Counted from the stretch's first letter, positions 18,308 through 28,086 are shown. The stretch is 64,000 bases of DNA from Streptomyces sp. ADI95-17 (GCF_003846175.1 NZ_ML123050.1:457921-521920), one strand, 5' to 3'. Program-made: numbers and translations. Notes: a model not told the origin generated them from the sequence alone.

Positions 18308-18575
18308 GTTTTCACCGTAAGACCCTCAGTCATGGCTATCCAGTTCAGCTGTTCAGTTTGAGCTGCACAGCATCTACCGACGAAAGACAGGATGGTCATC
18401 CCGCCACACACGGCAGGACTTCGATGCAACCCCATGCCACGCTCCGCGTGTTGGGATGGCACGGCACCTCCATCTGCAACACATCGGCGCTCAGGACGAA
18501 AGCCGGTTGCCACGCATAGGATCGATCACGCCAGTGAGCCCGCTGATGTCGTGTTCGGGCATTGAGGAGTCGTTC

Positions 18576-19655
18576 ATGGACCATCCGGACCCGCGGCACA
18601 CCGCACGCCTGGCCGCATACGGATCTGTCTCCACCCACCTGTCGTTGCTGAGCGACCGTCGACTCGGCGAAGTCGTGGCCTCGGCCACCCCTCTCGGGTC
18701 CGGCATCGGCGGCAGGTCCGCGGAGCTCGATCTCTGCGGAACCCGAGTCTTCGTCAAGCGAGTCCCGCTGACGGACATCGAATTGCGGCCGGAGAACGTA
18801 CGGTCGACGGCGAACGTCTTCGGGTTGCCAACGTTCTACCAGTACGGGGCGGGCTCATCCGGGTTCGGCGCATGGCGTGAGCTGGCCGTGCACACGATGA
18901 CCACCGGCTGGGCCATCGGCAGCGAGTACGAAGGCTTTCCGCTGATGTACCACTGGCGGGTCCTGCCGGACTCCCCTCCCCGGGCATTCGCCGACGAATT
19001 CGGCGGCATCGACGGTGCGGTGGCCCACTGGGAGGGCTCGTCGGCCGTGCGTGACCGGCTGGAGGCCATCGGTCGCTCCTCGTCCAGCCTTGTGATCTTC
19101 CTGGAACACGTGCCACAGACTCTCGGCACGTGGCTCAGGGACCACAGAGCGGCCACGGCAGACAGTCCGCACGACGTGGGGTACGCGTGGGCGGAGGAAG
19201 CTCTGATACGTGGGGCCGACTTCATGAGCTCCCGCGGGCTCGTCCACTTCGACGCCCACTTCAACAACGTCCTGACCGACGGCCGGATCATCTACTTCGC
19301 GGACTTCGGCCTTGCCCTGAGCTCCGAGTTCGAACTCTCGCAGGCCGAGACCGAGTTCCTCTCCGACCACCTCACGTACGACGGCTGCTACATCGGGAAC
19401 CACCTCATCCGTCACCATCTGCCCGACGATCTGCACGTCGGCACGGAGCACGGGGTGTTTCTGCGCAACTGGATCGAGGGTGAAAGATCCGAAAAGGTCC
19501 CACCCGCCATTGCCACGGTCATCAACCGGCATGCTCGGACAGCCTCTGTTCTGGACGAGTTCCACCGTCGGCTGCTCTCCGAGAGCAAACTGACCCCGTA
19601 CCCGGTCGCCGACATCGAGCGGGCACAGCAGCAGGGCGACTGTTCAACCGACTAA
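18576..19655 (+). CDS. Protein-kinase-like / phosphotransferase-fold protein
   Basis: 359 residues. A P-loop-like glycine stretch (PLGSGIGGRS, about 34-43) and a probable Lys in VFVKRVPL are followed by LVHFDAHFNNVL (H-x-D-x4-N catalytic loop) and IYFADFGLAL (DFG metal-binding motif). All essential kinase-fold residues are present. It may phosphorylate a protein or a small molecule such as an antibiotic; the family is annotated only as serine/threonine kinase-like. ATG 18576 has GAGGAG 6 nt upstream. It has no operon partner. Confidence 0.78.
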   Translation: MDHPDPRHTARLAAYGSVSTHLSLLSDRRLGEVVASATPLGSGIGGRSAELDLCGTRVFVKRVPLTDIELRPENVRSTANVFGLPTFYQYGAGSSGFGAWRELAVHTMTTGWAIGSEYEGFPLMYHWRVLPDSPPRAFADEFGGIDGAVAHWEGSSAVRDRLEAIGRSSSSLVIFLEHVPQTLGTWLRDHRAATADSPHDVGYAWAEEALIRGADFMSSRGLVHFDAHFNNVLTDGRIIYFADFGLALSSEFELSQAETEFLSDHLTYDGCYIGNHLIRHHLPDDLHVGTEHGVFLRNWIEGERSEKVPPAIATVINRHARTASVLDEFHRRLLSESKLTPYPVADIERAQQQGDCSTD

Positions 19656-19863
19656 TGGGCCGGGAACGCAACACCGCCCACGCCGATCCGTCGCTGGCCA
19701 GTCGGATCAGCGAACGCACCGACTGGTGAACGACTCGGCCGCGGGCGACGGTGAGAAGTGGCCGCAGCGCGTTCCGGGGCCCCTTCGGAGGGCCGGCAGG
19801 GCCACCGGTCGGCAGGACGGTGTCCGCACCATCCGCCCTATTCACCGGTCCTGGGCCGGTGAA

Positions 19864-20220
19864 TACGCCGGCTTTCCGCCCGGCGGCTCCTGGTCACCGG
19901 CTCCGCGCTCCGGGCCGTACAGCTGGGGGCGGTCCCGCTCGCGCACGTGACGGGGGTGCTCACGCCGTCCGTGTACGTCGGGCTCTTGGGCACCTCCTCG
20001 CTGCTTCACGCCTGGGGCAGGCGGGAAAGCACGCCCTCTTCGTTCCCTTGCTCTCCGACGGTCAGCGCCTGGCGGCCAACAGCACGCTCAGCACCAGTCT
20101 GTGGAGCGCAACCATCGCGGGCCCTGCGTCGTCAGCCGGAACTCTTCGGCCTGCTCCTCCTCCTGACCTGGGTGTTCGACCTCGCCTGGGCGCGGCCGGA
20201 CGGCTTCCCCTGTGGCCGGC
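19864..20220 (+). pseudogene. Degenerate MFS transporter fragment
   Basis: One frame reads LLVTGSALRAVQLGAVPLAHVTGVL, as in TM3-TM4 of EntS-like (MFS_3) exporters (read in two parts: LLVTGSALRAVQLG and AVPLAHVTGVLTP). After a frame change near 20010 the next frame gives GKHALFVPLLSDGQRLAANSTLS and TIAGPA, the following conserved loop. Neither end of a transporter gene is present. It is a decayed relic with at least one frameshift and deletions on both sides. Confidence 0.5.
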
Positions 20221-20241
20221 CATGCTCGGCATTGCCGCGGG

Positions 20242-21099
20242 TCACATTCCGAGCTGGTTCGCGGCAGCTTCCACGGTCTGTGCGAGCAGGACGGCGATGG
20301 TCATCGGCCCGACGCCACCGGGCACCGGAGTGATCAGACGGGCACGGGTGAGAGCCGTGTCGAAATCCACGTCGCCGGTGTTGCCCGGGTTGTAGCCGGC
20401 ATCGATCACCACAGCTCCAGGTTTGATGTCCTCACCCCTGATCAACCGTGGCCGCCCCACGGCAGCTACCACAACGTCCGCTTCCTGGACGATCGACGAA
20501 AGGTCCGCCGTGCGGGAGTGGCAGTACGTCACTGTGGCGTTCTTGGCGAGCAGAAGCATCCCCACCGGCTTGCCGAGAATCGCGCTTCGCCCCACCACGA
20601 CAGCGAGCTTGCCGGCGAGTTCGACGTCGTACGCCTCCAGAAGTCGCATGATCCCGCCCGGTGTGCAGGACATGAAGCCCGGCAGGCCGAAGCTCATCGC
20701 GGCGAAGGACTGCATCGTGACCCCGTCGACATCCTTCTCCGGGGCGATGGCCTCGAACGCCGCTCGCTCGTCGATGTGCGGGCCGCAAGGATGCTGGAGC
20801 AGGATGCCGTGTACTTCCGGATCGTCGGACAGGCCGGCGAGGACGTCGATCAGTTCTGCTGTCGTGGTTTCGGCAGGCAGGCCGATGTGCCGGGACTTGA
20901 TGCCCGCCTTCGCACACCGCGCCTGCTTCATACGGACATAGGTGACCGAAGCGGGGTCCTCCCCCACCAGCACCGTCGCCAGACAGGGGCTGGTCCCCGT
21001 CCGTCGCGTGATGTCCGCCGCATTGGCAGTTGTCTCTTCAATCATGCGTCTGGCGAGGCTGGTGCCATCCATGAGCTGTGCTGTCTGAGTCCGGGACAT
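20242..21099 (-). CDS. folD: Methylenetetrahydrofolate dehydrogenase / cyclohydrolase
   Basis: 285 residues. A bifunctional cytosolic enzyme interconverting 5,10-methylene-THF, 5,10-methenyl-THF and 10-formyl-THF with NADP. The catalytic Tyr/Lys element is YVRMKQ (about 52-57). GILLQHPCGPHID, EKDVDGV, TPGGIMRLL, VVVGRSAILGKPVGMLL (NADP loop) and TPVPGGVGPMT are family signatures. ATG 21099 has GGAGG 6 nt upstream. The HPCGP variant replaces the commoner LPLP and is typical of second, non-housekeeping FolD copies in actinobacteria (from memory). It is not next to other folate genes. Confidence 0.93.
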   Translation of the reverse strand: MSRTQTAQLMDGTSLARRMIEETTANAADITRRTGTSPCLATVLVGEDPASVTYVRMKQARCAKAGIKSRHIGLPAETTTAELIDVLAGLSDDPEVHGILLQHPCGPHIDERAAFEAIAPEKDVDGVTMQSFAAMSFGLPGFMSCTPGGIMRLLEAYDVELAGKLAVVVGRSAILGKPVGMLLLAKNATVTYCHSRTADLSSIVQEADVVVAAVGRPRLIRGEDIKPGAVVIDAGYNPGNTGDVDFDTALTRARLITPVPGGVGPMTIAVLLAQTVEAAANQLGM

Positions 21100-21481
21100 C
21101 GTCGCCCTCCAGGCGTTGCTGACCACTCGCCCAGGCGCACGGCATCGACTCTTCGTCAGACCGCTCCCCGGTGGTACTCCACCTCAGCGCCAGTCACGGT
21201 CCAGACACCACTGTAGTAGACGCTGCGCACTGGCACTGGTGAACAGTCTCGGATGGTTGCGGCTCATGAAGGATCGGCCACTCGGCGCTGGAGTCGGCCG
21301 AAGGCCGGGTTGGCCTGGTCCGACGTGAGCATCCGGCAGGGTTCCCGGAGGGCGCGGCCGCTCATCGGCAGCTGAAGGGCGCGGAGGCTTCGAAGCATGA
21401 TTCCAGTGGTGCACGCGGCGTCGTCCTGTGTGACTTCTGCGGAAGCGTCGTTTCGCGGAGATCGAAGACCTGTCGGAACTT
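21100..21481. other. 382-bp gap upstream of folD
   Basis: Contains the divergent promoter region for folD (minus strand) and the short gene at 21482. No riboswitch-like fold or conserved gene could be recognised. The frame of the following gene stays open upstream to TGA at about 21429 without a start codon, so that gene may have lost its 5' end here. Confidence 0.35.
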
Positions 21482-21799
21482 GTGCGCACGCTCGAAGCCC
21501 TCTTCGAGACTGATCCCGAGCGCGCCTCGGGGGCGCTCGACGATCCTGCCGAAATGCTCGGCGCGATGCACGAGTGGGAGCATGTCTTCCTCCGGCCCCG
21601 CTTCGGCGAGCGGTACGCCGTACCGGACCGGCCCGGTCTCGATCCCCGACGGCTCGACCTGTACATGCTCGCGGTGCGACTGTCGCTGGTGGCCGGTCCC
21701 CTGCGGCTTCTCGACAGCGACTTCCCCGACCGCGCGTTCATGCAGGGAGTCGCCGACCGCAACGCGAAGCAGGCGCTGGCACTTCTGCCGTCGGTGTAG
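21482..21799 (+). CDS. Short hypothetical protein, possibly 5'-truncated
   Basis: 105 residues from GTG 21482. Strong coding character, and a coherent helical protein: HEWEHVFLRPRFGERYAVPD, then DLYMLAVRLSLVAGPLRLL. No family was recognised. There is no ribosome site before the GTG, and the protein-like frame extends at least 15 codons upstream (RRFAEIEDLSEL) with no start codon. The true N-terminus may thus be lost. Confidence 0.5.
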   Translation: MRTLEALFETDPERASGALDDPAEMLGAMHEWEHVFLRPRFGERYAVPDRPGLDPRRLDLYMLAVRLSLVAGPLRLLDSDFPDRAFMQGVADRNAKQALALLPSV

Positions 21800-21924
21800 C
21801 CCGCGGCTGCGCCGAGCGGCGCGGAGCCGTCGCCTGTTCCTCGACGCAGCCGACGCGAACGGGAGGGCCAAGGGCGGGGAACGGGGAACTGTTGCCGGTC
21901 GAACTCCAGCACTCCGCAGGGCGT

Positions 21925-23181
21925 TTACTGTCCGGCTCGCGCGGCGGGCCCGGGTGGTTGGAGTTCGGCGCGTCGTAGCGCGGGAACAGCCAGGCCGAGC
22001 GCGGCGGCAAGCAGACAGATGGCGCCGCATCCAGCGAAGAACGCACCCGCGCCCCACAGGGACACCGTCACACCGACGGCCGGGAAGAGTGCGGGGGCGA
22101 GCCCCAAGGTACACAGGGTTGTGACCGAGGTGACCCGGCCAAGGTATCGGGGGTCGGCCTCCGTCTGGAGCAGAGCACCCGTCACGACCGTGGTGAAACC
22201 GCTCGTCAGGCCGATCAGCGCTCCGAACATCACAGCGACGGGCAATGAGGGCGCCCGCCCCAGAGCAACCGCTCCCACCGAGGTCACGAGCAGCGCCGCG
22301 GACATCATCAGCCCTGCGCGCGGGATCCGGGGCGACACGGTGAGCAGCAGCCCCGCGGTCGCTCCTCCGACGCTGAACGCGCTCGCGACCCAGCCCATCC
22401 CCGAAGCACCCCAGCCGCGTTCGTCCGCCAGGAGCACCAGGCCGGTGGCGACCGGGCCGCTGAAACACATCTCGCTCAGACCGATCACCATCACCAGGGG
22501 TGCGAGCATCCGGTGGCGGCGGACATAGCGCAGACCGTCACCCAACTCACGCCGGGCGGAGGTGCGCCGAGGCACCTCGCTCGGTGTGGCGATCCGTACG
22601 CTGAGCAGGACGACGAGCGATACGGCGAAGAGAACCCCCGCGGCCGTGAACGCACCGGCCGCGCCGCCGATCGCCAGCACCGATCCCGCCAGGAGCGGGC
22701 CGACGGCGTTGCTCAGCCTGATCGACAGCCCGCGCATCCCCTGGACCCTGGCGAGTTGTTCGGGTGATGTGATGCGTGGTGGAAGGGCACCCACCGCCGG
22801 CATGAACACCGCGTCGACCACGCCGAAGACCAGCGCGACCGCGACGAGCAGCCACACACCCGGCGAGGTCGACATGACCGCCACGGCCACGGCGAGGATC
22901 AGCGCGCAGCGGGCCGCATCGCTGACCACAGCGACCCGGCGCGGCCCGAACCGGTCGGCCACCACACCCCCGCCGAGCATCAGCACCGCCCGGGGAAGCG
23001 CCCCGGCCGCGACCACCATGCCCGCCTGCGAAGGCCCGCCGGACCGGGTGGCAGCCCAGGACAGGGCGAGGAAGTACACGACGTCGCCGGTGACCGAAGC
23101 CGTGTACGCGGAGAGCCAGCGCAGGACATTGACGTCCCGGTGAGCAGGCCGTGCGCCGGCGGCTATGCCGTGTGTGCTCAC
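21925..23181 (-). CDS. MFS transporter (MFS_3 / EntS-like exporter)
   Basis: 418 residues, 12 predicted membrane segments. Motif A is VVADRFGPRRVAVVSD. The pattern VQGMRGLSIRLSNAVGPLLAG fits the TM5 antiporter motif of this group. The GTG start at 23181 overlaps the stop of the ArsR-like gene by 4 nt (GTGA), so the two are translationally coupled and the exporter is presumably controlled by that regulator. Confidence 0.88.
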   Translation of the reverse strand: MSTHGIAAGARPAHRDVNVLRWLSAYTASVTGDVVYFLALSWAATRSGGPSQAGMVVAAGALPRAVLMLGGGVVADRFGPRRVAVVSDAARCALILAVAVAVMSTSPGVWLLVAVALVFGVVDAVFMPAVGALPPRITSPEQLARVQGMRGLSIRLSNAVGPLLAGSVLAIGGAAGAFTAAGVLFAVSLVVLLSVRIATPSEVPRRTSARRELGDGLRYVRRHRMLAPLVMVIGLSEMCFSGPVATGLVLLADERGWGASGMGWVASAFSVGGATAGLLLTVSPRIPRAGLMMSAALLVTSVGAVALGRAPSLPVAVMFGALIGLTSGFTTVVTGALLQTEADPRYLGRVTSVTTLCTLGLAPALFPAVGVTVSLWGAGAFFAGCGAICLLAAALGLAVPALRRAELQPPGPAARAGQ

Positions 23182-23813
23182 TCGTCGCCGGCCGGTGGCA
23201 GGGCCGTACCGGGCACCGGAAACGCCTGCACTTGCAGCACCACGGGGGCGGAGCCTTCAGGCGCCTCGCCCGCTCCGTGGCGGTAGCGTGCGATCACCTC
23301 GAAGAGTTCGGACTTCATCCGGTCCGCGTCGCCAGGGGTCAGGTGCAGGAGGAAGTCGCTGTACGAGGTGGCTTCAAGCCACTCCTGAGGGAGCAGGGCC
23401 ACCTCCTGCGCGGCCCTGCGCAGTCGGTCGGCGGCGGCCACGGCGACTGCCTGTGTGTACGCGCGCCCGGCCTCGCGCTGTTCCACGGGCGCGGTCGCGG
23501 GGTCGTGGATGGACTGGCGGTGGACGGACTTCCACCATCGCTCCCGCCCGGTGCCCCTGCCCGGCTCGTCCACGATCAGTCCGCCCGATGCGAGGCGACG
23601 CAGGTGGTAGCTCGCCGCGCCGGGGTTGATGCCGAGTTCCTCGGCGATGAGAGTGGCGGTGGAGGGGCCACGCTCACGCAGCAGGGTGAGCACGTTCAGG
23701 CGTAATGGGTGAGCGAGTACCCGCAGGGCGGCGGTGTCGAGTTCGACGTCCCGTTCCGAAGACTCGATATCCCGTTCCGAGGACTCGGCGGATTCAGCGG
23801 AGGAAGCGGCCAT
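23178..23813 (-). CDS. ArsR-type winged-helix regulator
   Basis: 211 residues. The HTH lies at about 30-85: ALRVLAHPLRLNVLTLLRE, TATLIAEELGINPGAASYHLRRLASGGLIV. No metal-binding cysteine pair is visible in the DNA-binding helix, so the signal may be organic. The C-terminal 110 residues are a helical effector or dimer domain seen in actinobacterial ArsR-MFS pairs. Its N-terminal arm contains a 21-bp tandem duplication (SERDIES / SERDVEL). Probable repressor of the overlapping exporter gene. Confidence 0.85.
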   Translation of the reverse strand: MAASSAESAESSERDIESSERDVELDTAALRVLAHPLRLNVLTLLRERGPSTATLIAEELGINPGAASYHLRRLASGGLIVDEPGRGTGRERWWKSVHRQSIHDPATAPVEQREAGRAYTQAVAVAAADRLRRAAQEVALLPQEWLEATSYSDFLLHLTPGDADRMKSELFEVIARYRHGAGEAPEGSAPVVLQVQAFPVPGTALPPAGDE

Positions 23814-23905
23814 GCGCCGAAGATAGACCTACAACAGTTGTTTCGAAAGAGATGTTGTGAACAATCGCGCAAAGAGCCGAGCCCGCGGTGCGTCGCCTTC
23901 GCCCG

Positions 23906-25435
23906 TCACCCGTCGGCGGGACGGGACTGATTACACGCAAGGGCGGTGCGGCGCGTGACATCGACGTCGAGGATCTTCACGGTGAGGATGTCGCCCACTC
24001 GCACGGCGTGCTCGGACCTCTCGACAGGAGTGTCGGCCAACCCTTCGATGTGCACCAGCGCCGCGATACCGTCCTCCCGGTCTTCGATACGTACGAAGAG
24101 CCCGAACGGCACGACCTTCGTGACCGGGCCGGTGACCACTTGTCCGATCCGCTGCGTGAGCTGCGGCCACGGGTCCTCCTGCACCGCCCTCAGCGACAGC
24201 GGAACCCGCTCCCGGGACATGTCGACGTCGAGTACTTCGGCCGTGATCTCCTGGCCGACGCTGACGATCTCGGTCGGATGGTCGAAGGGACGCCAGGACA
24301 GCTCCGGAATATTGATCATCGCGGTGAAGCCGCCGATGTCGACGAAAGTGACACCGAAGTCCGCGATCCACTTCACGGTGCCTGTGACGAGTTGACCGCG
24401 CCGCAGGGTCTTCAGGAAGGCCCAGTCCCGGTCGCTGGGCGTCGGCTCGGTCCGCCAGCGGGCGCGGAGTATGCCGTCGCTGTCGGGCAACACTGCGGTG
24501 AGGAGCGGGAGCCGCTCGTCACCGGTGATGGGTATGACGGCGGCGGCCCGCGCATCGGTGATGCGACGGGTCACTGCCTCGAACCGGGTCTCGTCGGCAA
24601 TCGTGCCGGCGATCCGGCCGTTCGCGTCCTCCCAGAGGATCTCCACCGTGCCCTCGTCGGGCAGCGCGGCAACGGCCCCGTCGACCTCGGTCAGCAGGTC
24701 CGGCCAGACCGCCAGTTGAGCGCGGGGAGCAAGTTGACCACGCACGGTCTCGATGTTCTCGTACGTGAGGCGGTGCCAGCGCGACGCGTTCCTGACGTAG
24801 GTCTCCTCCAGGAGTGTCGCGCGGTGGGAGCTGACCACCCACCGCAGGCGGGCCCAGAAGTCGGCATCGGCCGGACGCTGTACGTGTTGCTGATCGAGGT
24901 CGAAGTCGTAGGGCGAGGCGTCCAGGCGCTCCGGGAACAGTCCGAGCGCGCGGGTTCGAGCCAGCGCTGCTTCGCACGGCCGGCTGCTGCCGACGTACAG
25001 GTACTGGTCCCACCCGACATGCACCGAGATTCTTCCTTCGACCTCCAGGCGGCACCATGCGCCGTTGTCGCGCAGCATGGCACGGACGATCTCCAGGCCG
25101 ACTTCGACCGGCACCTGCGCGCCGTCGTGGAATCCGGCGAGGTCGTGTGGGAAGAGGCCCGCCATTCCGTGGCCGTCGACCGCCGGCTCCGGGCCGACGT
25201 GGGCGAAGCCGCTGATCTCCGGTTCACGGATGGCCAGTTGGCCGACACCGGTGTCTTCGGCGAAGGCGGCGACGGCCATCAGGTAGGCGGCCTCGACCGG
25301 CCCGTGGTCACTGATCTCGGCTTCGGCACCGATGTAGTGGCCGTGCTGATCACGGTCGGCCGGGTCGTATCTGGTGATCCGGTAGACATGGGGCAGCACG
25401 TCACTGCCTGCCGGACGTCGAAGGTACTGCTGCAT
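23906..25435 (-). CDS. Protein with two C-terminal S1 RNA-binding domains
   Basis: 509 residues from ATG 25435. Residues 1-320 form an uncharacterised N-terminal part (AEISDHGPVEAAYLMAV, WDQYLYVGSS, ILWEDANGRIAGTI). Then come two S1 OB-folds at about 335-410 (GQLVTGTVKWIADFGVTFVDIGG) and 430-500 (GQVVTGPVTKVVPFGLFVRIED). S1 domains bind single-stranded RNA, so a role in translation or RNA turnover is likely, but the partner is unknown. Start choice is uncertain: no clear ribosome site precedes 25435, and a longer form from 25516 would add a low-complexity arm. Confidence 0.82.
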   Translation of the reverse strand: MQQYLRRPAGSDVLPHVYRITRYDPADRDQHGHYIGAEAEISDHGPVEAAYLMAVAAFAEDTGVGQLAIREPEISGFAHVGPEPAVDGHGMAGLFPHDLAGFHDGAQVPVEVGLEIVRAMLRDNGAWCRLEVEGRISVHVGWDQYLYVGSSRPCEAALARTRALGLFPERLDASPYDFDLDQQHVQRPADADFWARLRWVVSSHRATLLEETYVRNASRWHRLTYENIETVRGQLAPRAQLAVWPDLLTEVDGAVAALPDEGTVEILWEDANGRIAGTIADETRFEAVTRRITDARAAAVIPITGDERLPLLTAVLPDSDGILRARWRTEPTPSDRDWAFLKTLRRGQLVTGTVKWIADFGVTFVDIGGFTAMINIPELSWRPFDHPTEIVSVGQEITAEVLDVDMSRERVPLSLRAVQEDPWPQLTQRIGQVVTGPVTKVVPFGLFVRIEDREDGIAALVHIEGLADTPVERSEHAVRVGDILTVKILDVDVTRRTALACNQSRPADG

Positions 25436-25720
25436 TCCGCTGGTGTTCGGGGAAGTGTGGAGGTACGTGTCCGTGGTTGTCGTGGACCGTGGCGAACCTG
25501 TCGGCCTCAAGGGCAACGGGACTGACGGGTCGGCACTCCAGACCGGCCAGGAAGTTCAGGCCTGCCAGGCAGTCCGGACCGTGCAGGCTCTCGCTCCGAG
25601 CGGGCAGGCCCTGCCTGAAGGGGCGGCATCCCACGCCGCCGACGCGTTCGCTCATGTCCGCAGCGTACGGGAACGCTCGCCCGGCCTGAAGATCACCGGG
25701 CGGGCTCGATTCTCCCACCG
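25436..25720. other. Gap upstream of the S1-domain gene
   Basis: Presumed promoter region of the S1-domain gene. No other gene, strong hairpin or repeat is visible. Confidence 0.35.
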
Positions 25721-25924
25721 TCAGTGTGGTTCGGTCTCCCCTTTCTGCCCCGGATCACGGACAGGTCGATCGTTCGGTACATGACTCATCGGAATCGATG
25801 GGGTCTGGGCGGCGGCCTCGGCACTGTGATCACCGGGCAACAGGGTGCTCAGGACTTCCGGCGGCAGGGCAGCGTTCCGCCAGGCCGAGTGCTGGACACC
25901 GCAGTCGGCATCGGTCTCGATCAT
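25721..25924 (-). pseudogene. Possible C-terminal fragment of a leucine-rich-repeat-variant protein
   Basis: 67 codons. The stretch AWRNAALPPEVLSTLLPGD followed by HSAEAAAQTPSIP resembles the A-x-N-P-x-L-P-x-x-x-L-x-x-L spacing of LRV repeats. The rest of the expected array is missing, and there is no ribosome site. Probably a relic; it could be coincidental. Confidence 0.3.
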
Positions 25925-25997
25925 CCGTCCGATTGAACCGGTACGGATACGGAAGGTTCATGGGGCGTCGGCGAGCCCGAGGCCCGCTCGGGACGTC

Positions 25998-27284
25998 TCA
26001 GTCGGCGTCAGCGGTCTCGTCGAAGAAGCGGACGATACGCGGAAGAGCCTGCTCCACCGAGTTGTTGTGGTCGTGGTCACCGACGTCCGTGAGCCGGAAG
26101 TCCGCACCGTTGTCCTTCAACTGCTGTGCACAGTATGCGGAGTGGGAGGCGTCGACGTCCTTGTCGCCGCGGGCGTGAAAGAGGCTCACGGGTACGTTCG
26201 GCTTCCAGTCACAAGTGGTGTCCAGCGCATGGAGTCGCTGTTTGAGGACACCGCTGGGTGTGCGGATCCTGTCCAGGAAGTCCGAGGTGAACAAGTCCTT
26301 GGATGCGGGCGGCAACGCACCGGCGATCTGCTCGGTCGTGTGGTAGCCGTCGAAGAGCTCCTCCACGATCTGGTCGTACGGTGCACGGAAGGCTTCGCTC
26401 GGCGAACTGTAGAGGCCGTAGGTCTTGTTCCAGGCAGTCGCGAAGTAGGCGAGGTAGAGGCCTGACTTGTCGATCTTGTCGTCCGCCGCGGCCGCCTCGA
26501 AGGCGGACAGATGGAACGGCCCGGCGACCGGGGCGAGCGCTCCGAGCCGGAAGTACTGGTCGGCGCCTTCCTCCTGGAGGGCCCGGCCGACCAGCATGGT
26601 CGCGGGCCCGCCTTGCGAGAACCCACTGACCTGGACCTCACGGTCGAGCTCCCGGCCGTTTCGATGAGCGAAGGCGCGTGCCGCCCGCAGCCCGTCGACG
26701 GTGGCGGCAACGGTGGCCCGTGGATCGCCGTACGGGTGGAAGCCCTCGCCCGCGCCGAGGCCGACGTAGTCGGGTGCCGACACCGCGCGGCCGGTCGATG
26801 CAAGCAGGTAGGCGGCGAGCCGGTCGCTGGAGCCAGGGTTCTCCGACGCGGTGTCCTTGCGGTAGGCGATGGTGCCGTGCAACCAGGCGACGGTCGGCAG
26901 ATGACGGCCGACGGTCTTGGGCAGCACGAGAAACTGGCTCGCCGTGGTGGGCTCGCCCGCGCTGTTCGTGGTGCGGTAGACGACCTGGTACGCCGTCACT
27001 CCGTGGCGTACCAGGTCGGATTCGACCTCTCCTTGCAGTTCCGCGGCTACCTGCTGGGCCGTCAGATCGGCTACCCGTCGGGAGGAGATGATGGATCCGG
27101 CCTGTGCCGGCCGCATACGGGTGTCGGCGATCGGGGCTTGCCGGGCCGGAGTCGGCCGGGTCTGGGCGTACACGGTCGAGGTCGCCGCCGATGCCGGTGC
27201 CGGTACGGTCAGGGCCACACTGGTGCCGAGGATCGCCGTTGCAATCAGCAGGCGGGCCGGGGTGTGGTTGCGCTGTGAAGTCAT
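25998..27284 (-). CDS. Secreted lipase / secretory-lipase-family esterase
   Basis: 428 residues. A Sec signal peptide (about 1-32) has a basic start, the hydrophobic core LLIATAILGTSVAL and a likely cleavage after ASA. The mature alpha/beta hydrolase has HGTIAY (oxyanion region), nucleophile elbow GFSQGG at about residue 200, acid in ARGDKDVD and His in DVGDHDHNN. This matches the secretory lipase (LIP) family, which cleaves acylglycerols or esters outside the cell. ATG 27284 has AGGA 7 nt upstream. Confidence 0.9.
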   Translation of the reverse strand: MTSQRNHTPARLLIATAILGTSVALTVPAPASAATSTVYAQTRPTPARQAPIADTRMRPAQAGSIISSRRVADLTAQQVAAELQGEVESDLVRHGVTAYQVVYRTTNSAGEPTTASQFLVLPKTVGRHLPTVAWLHGTIAYRKDTASENPGSSDRLAAYLLASTGRAVSAPDYVGLGAGEGFHPYGDPRATVAATVDGLRAARAFAHRNGRELDREVQVSGFSQGGPATMLVGRALQEEGADQYFRLGALAPVAGPFHLSAFEAAAADDKIDKSGLYLAYFATAWNKTYGLYSSPSEAFRAPYDQIVEELFDGYHTTEQIAGALPPASKDLFTSDFLDRIRTPSGVLKQRLHALDTTCDWKPNVPVSLFHARGDKDVDASHSAYCAQQLKDNGADFRLTDVGDHDHNNSVEQALPRIVRFFDETADAD

Positions 27285-27546
27285 GTATGGATCCTGCCTG
27301 TTGGCGGCTCCACCAGGACATGAGGCCAGCTGCCCGCTCTGCGTAGGGCCAGCACTACCGGGTTTCCCTAGGGGTCTGTGGGGCGGGCGAGGCACGAACC
27401 CACGTCCCGGCGATCTCGTCCGGGTCAGCCGGCGAGGGCTGAGACGGTAGCGGCAGTGGTAGCGGTGAAGGCGGTGGCAGTCCGGTCTCACCGGTCAGGT
27501 CTCCCCGCCCCATGGCCGCATCAACGATCCACACAGACGGGGTCAT

Positions 27547-28086
27547 TCATGTGCTCGGCAGTCCGCTCTCGTCGGGCAGGCTGAGGAGGTACCAGTCGGT
27601 TCGGTTGCCGTCCTCTTCCAAGAGCTGCTTGTCGTAGGTGAAGCCCGACCGTCGCGCGACTGCTGCCGACGCGTGGTTCTCCGGATCCACCCGGATCACC
27701 CCCTGGGTCGCCCCTTCGGCTGCCGCGTACCGGCAGATCAGGCGGACAGCACGGCTCACCAGCCCCTGACCCCGCCAGGCCGGGTAGAGCACATAGGAGA
27801 TGTTGACCTGCCCAGGCTCCAACCCCTCCACATCGAATCGCAGGTCGATGTAACCCACCAGGGTTCTCTGGGCAGCCGTACGGATCCCCAGCGCGCGCAG
27901 CGGTCCACACGTGGCCCATTGCTCGATGCAGTGGCGGAAGTACGCCTCGGTGCCGGCCCGGGTTGCCGGTTCGCCACTGAGCCAACGGACCAGGAGCTCG
28001 TCCTCGCCGGCCAGGTGCGCATCGACATCGTCCAGGCGCAGAGGAGACAGAACTACAACCCCATCGGAAAGGTTCAAGTCATGCAT
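27547..28086 (-). CDS. GNAT N-acetyltransferase
   Basis: 179 residues. The acetyl-CoA loop is YVLYPAWRGQGLVSRAVRL (the R-x-x-G-x-G/A motif seen as RGQGLV), followed by VIRVDPENHASAAVARRSGF, the common C-terminal half of RimJ/RimL-like acetyltransferases. Substrate unknown. ATG 28086 is preferred, with GGTGG 7 nt upstream; GTG 28146 adds a Cys-rich arm without homology. Confidence 0.83.
   Translation of the reverse strand: MHDLNLSDGVVVLSPLRLDDVDAHLAGEDELLVRWLSGEPATRAGTEAYFRHCIEQWATCGPLRALGIRTAAQRTLVGYIDLRFDVEGLEPGQVNISYVLYPAWRGQGLVSRAVRLICRYAAAEGATQGVIRVDPENHASAAVARRSGFTYDKQLLEEDGNRTDWYLLSLPDESGLPST

Noticed and set aside
23888..25525. 545-codon plus-strand frame opposite the S1-domain gene
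   Set aside because: Antisense to a gene with two clear S1 domains; no recognisable motif in the plus-strand product.
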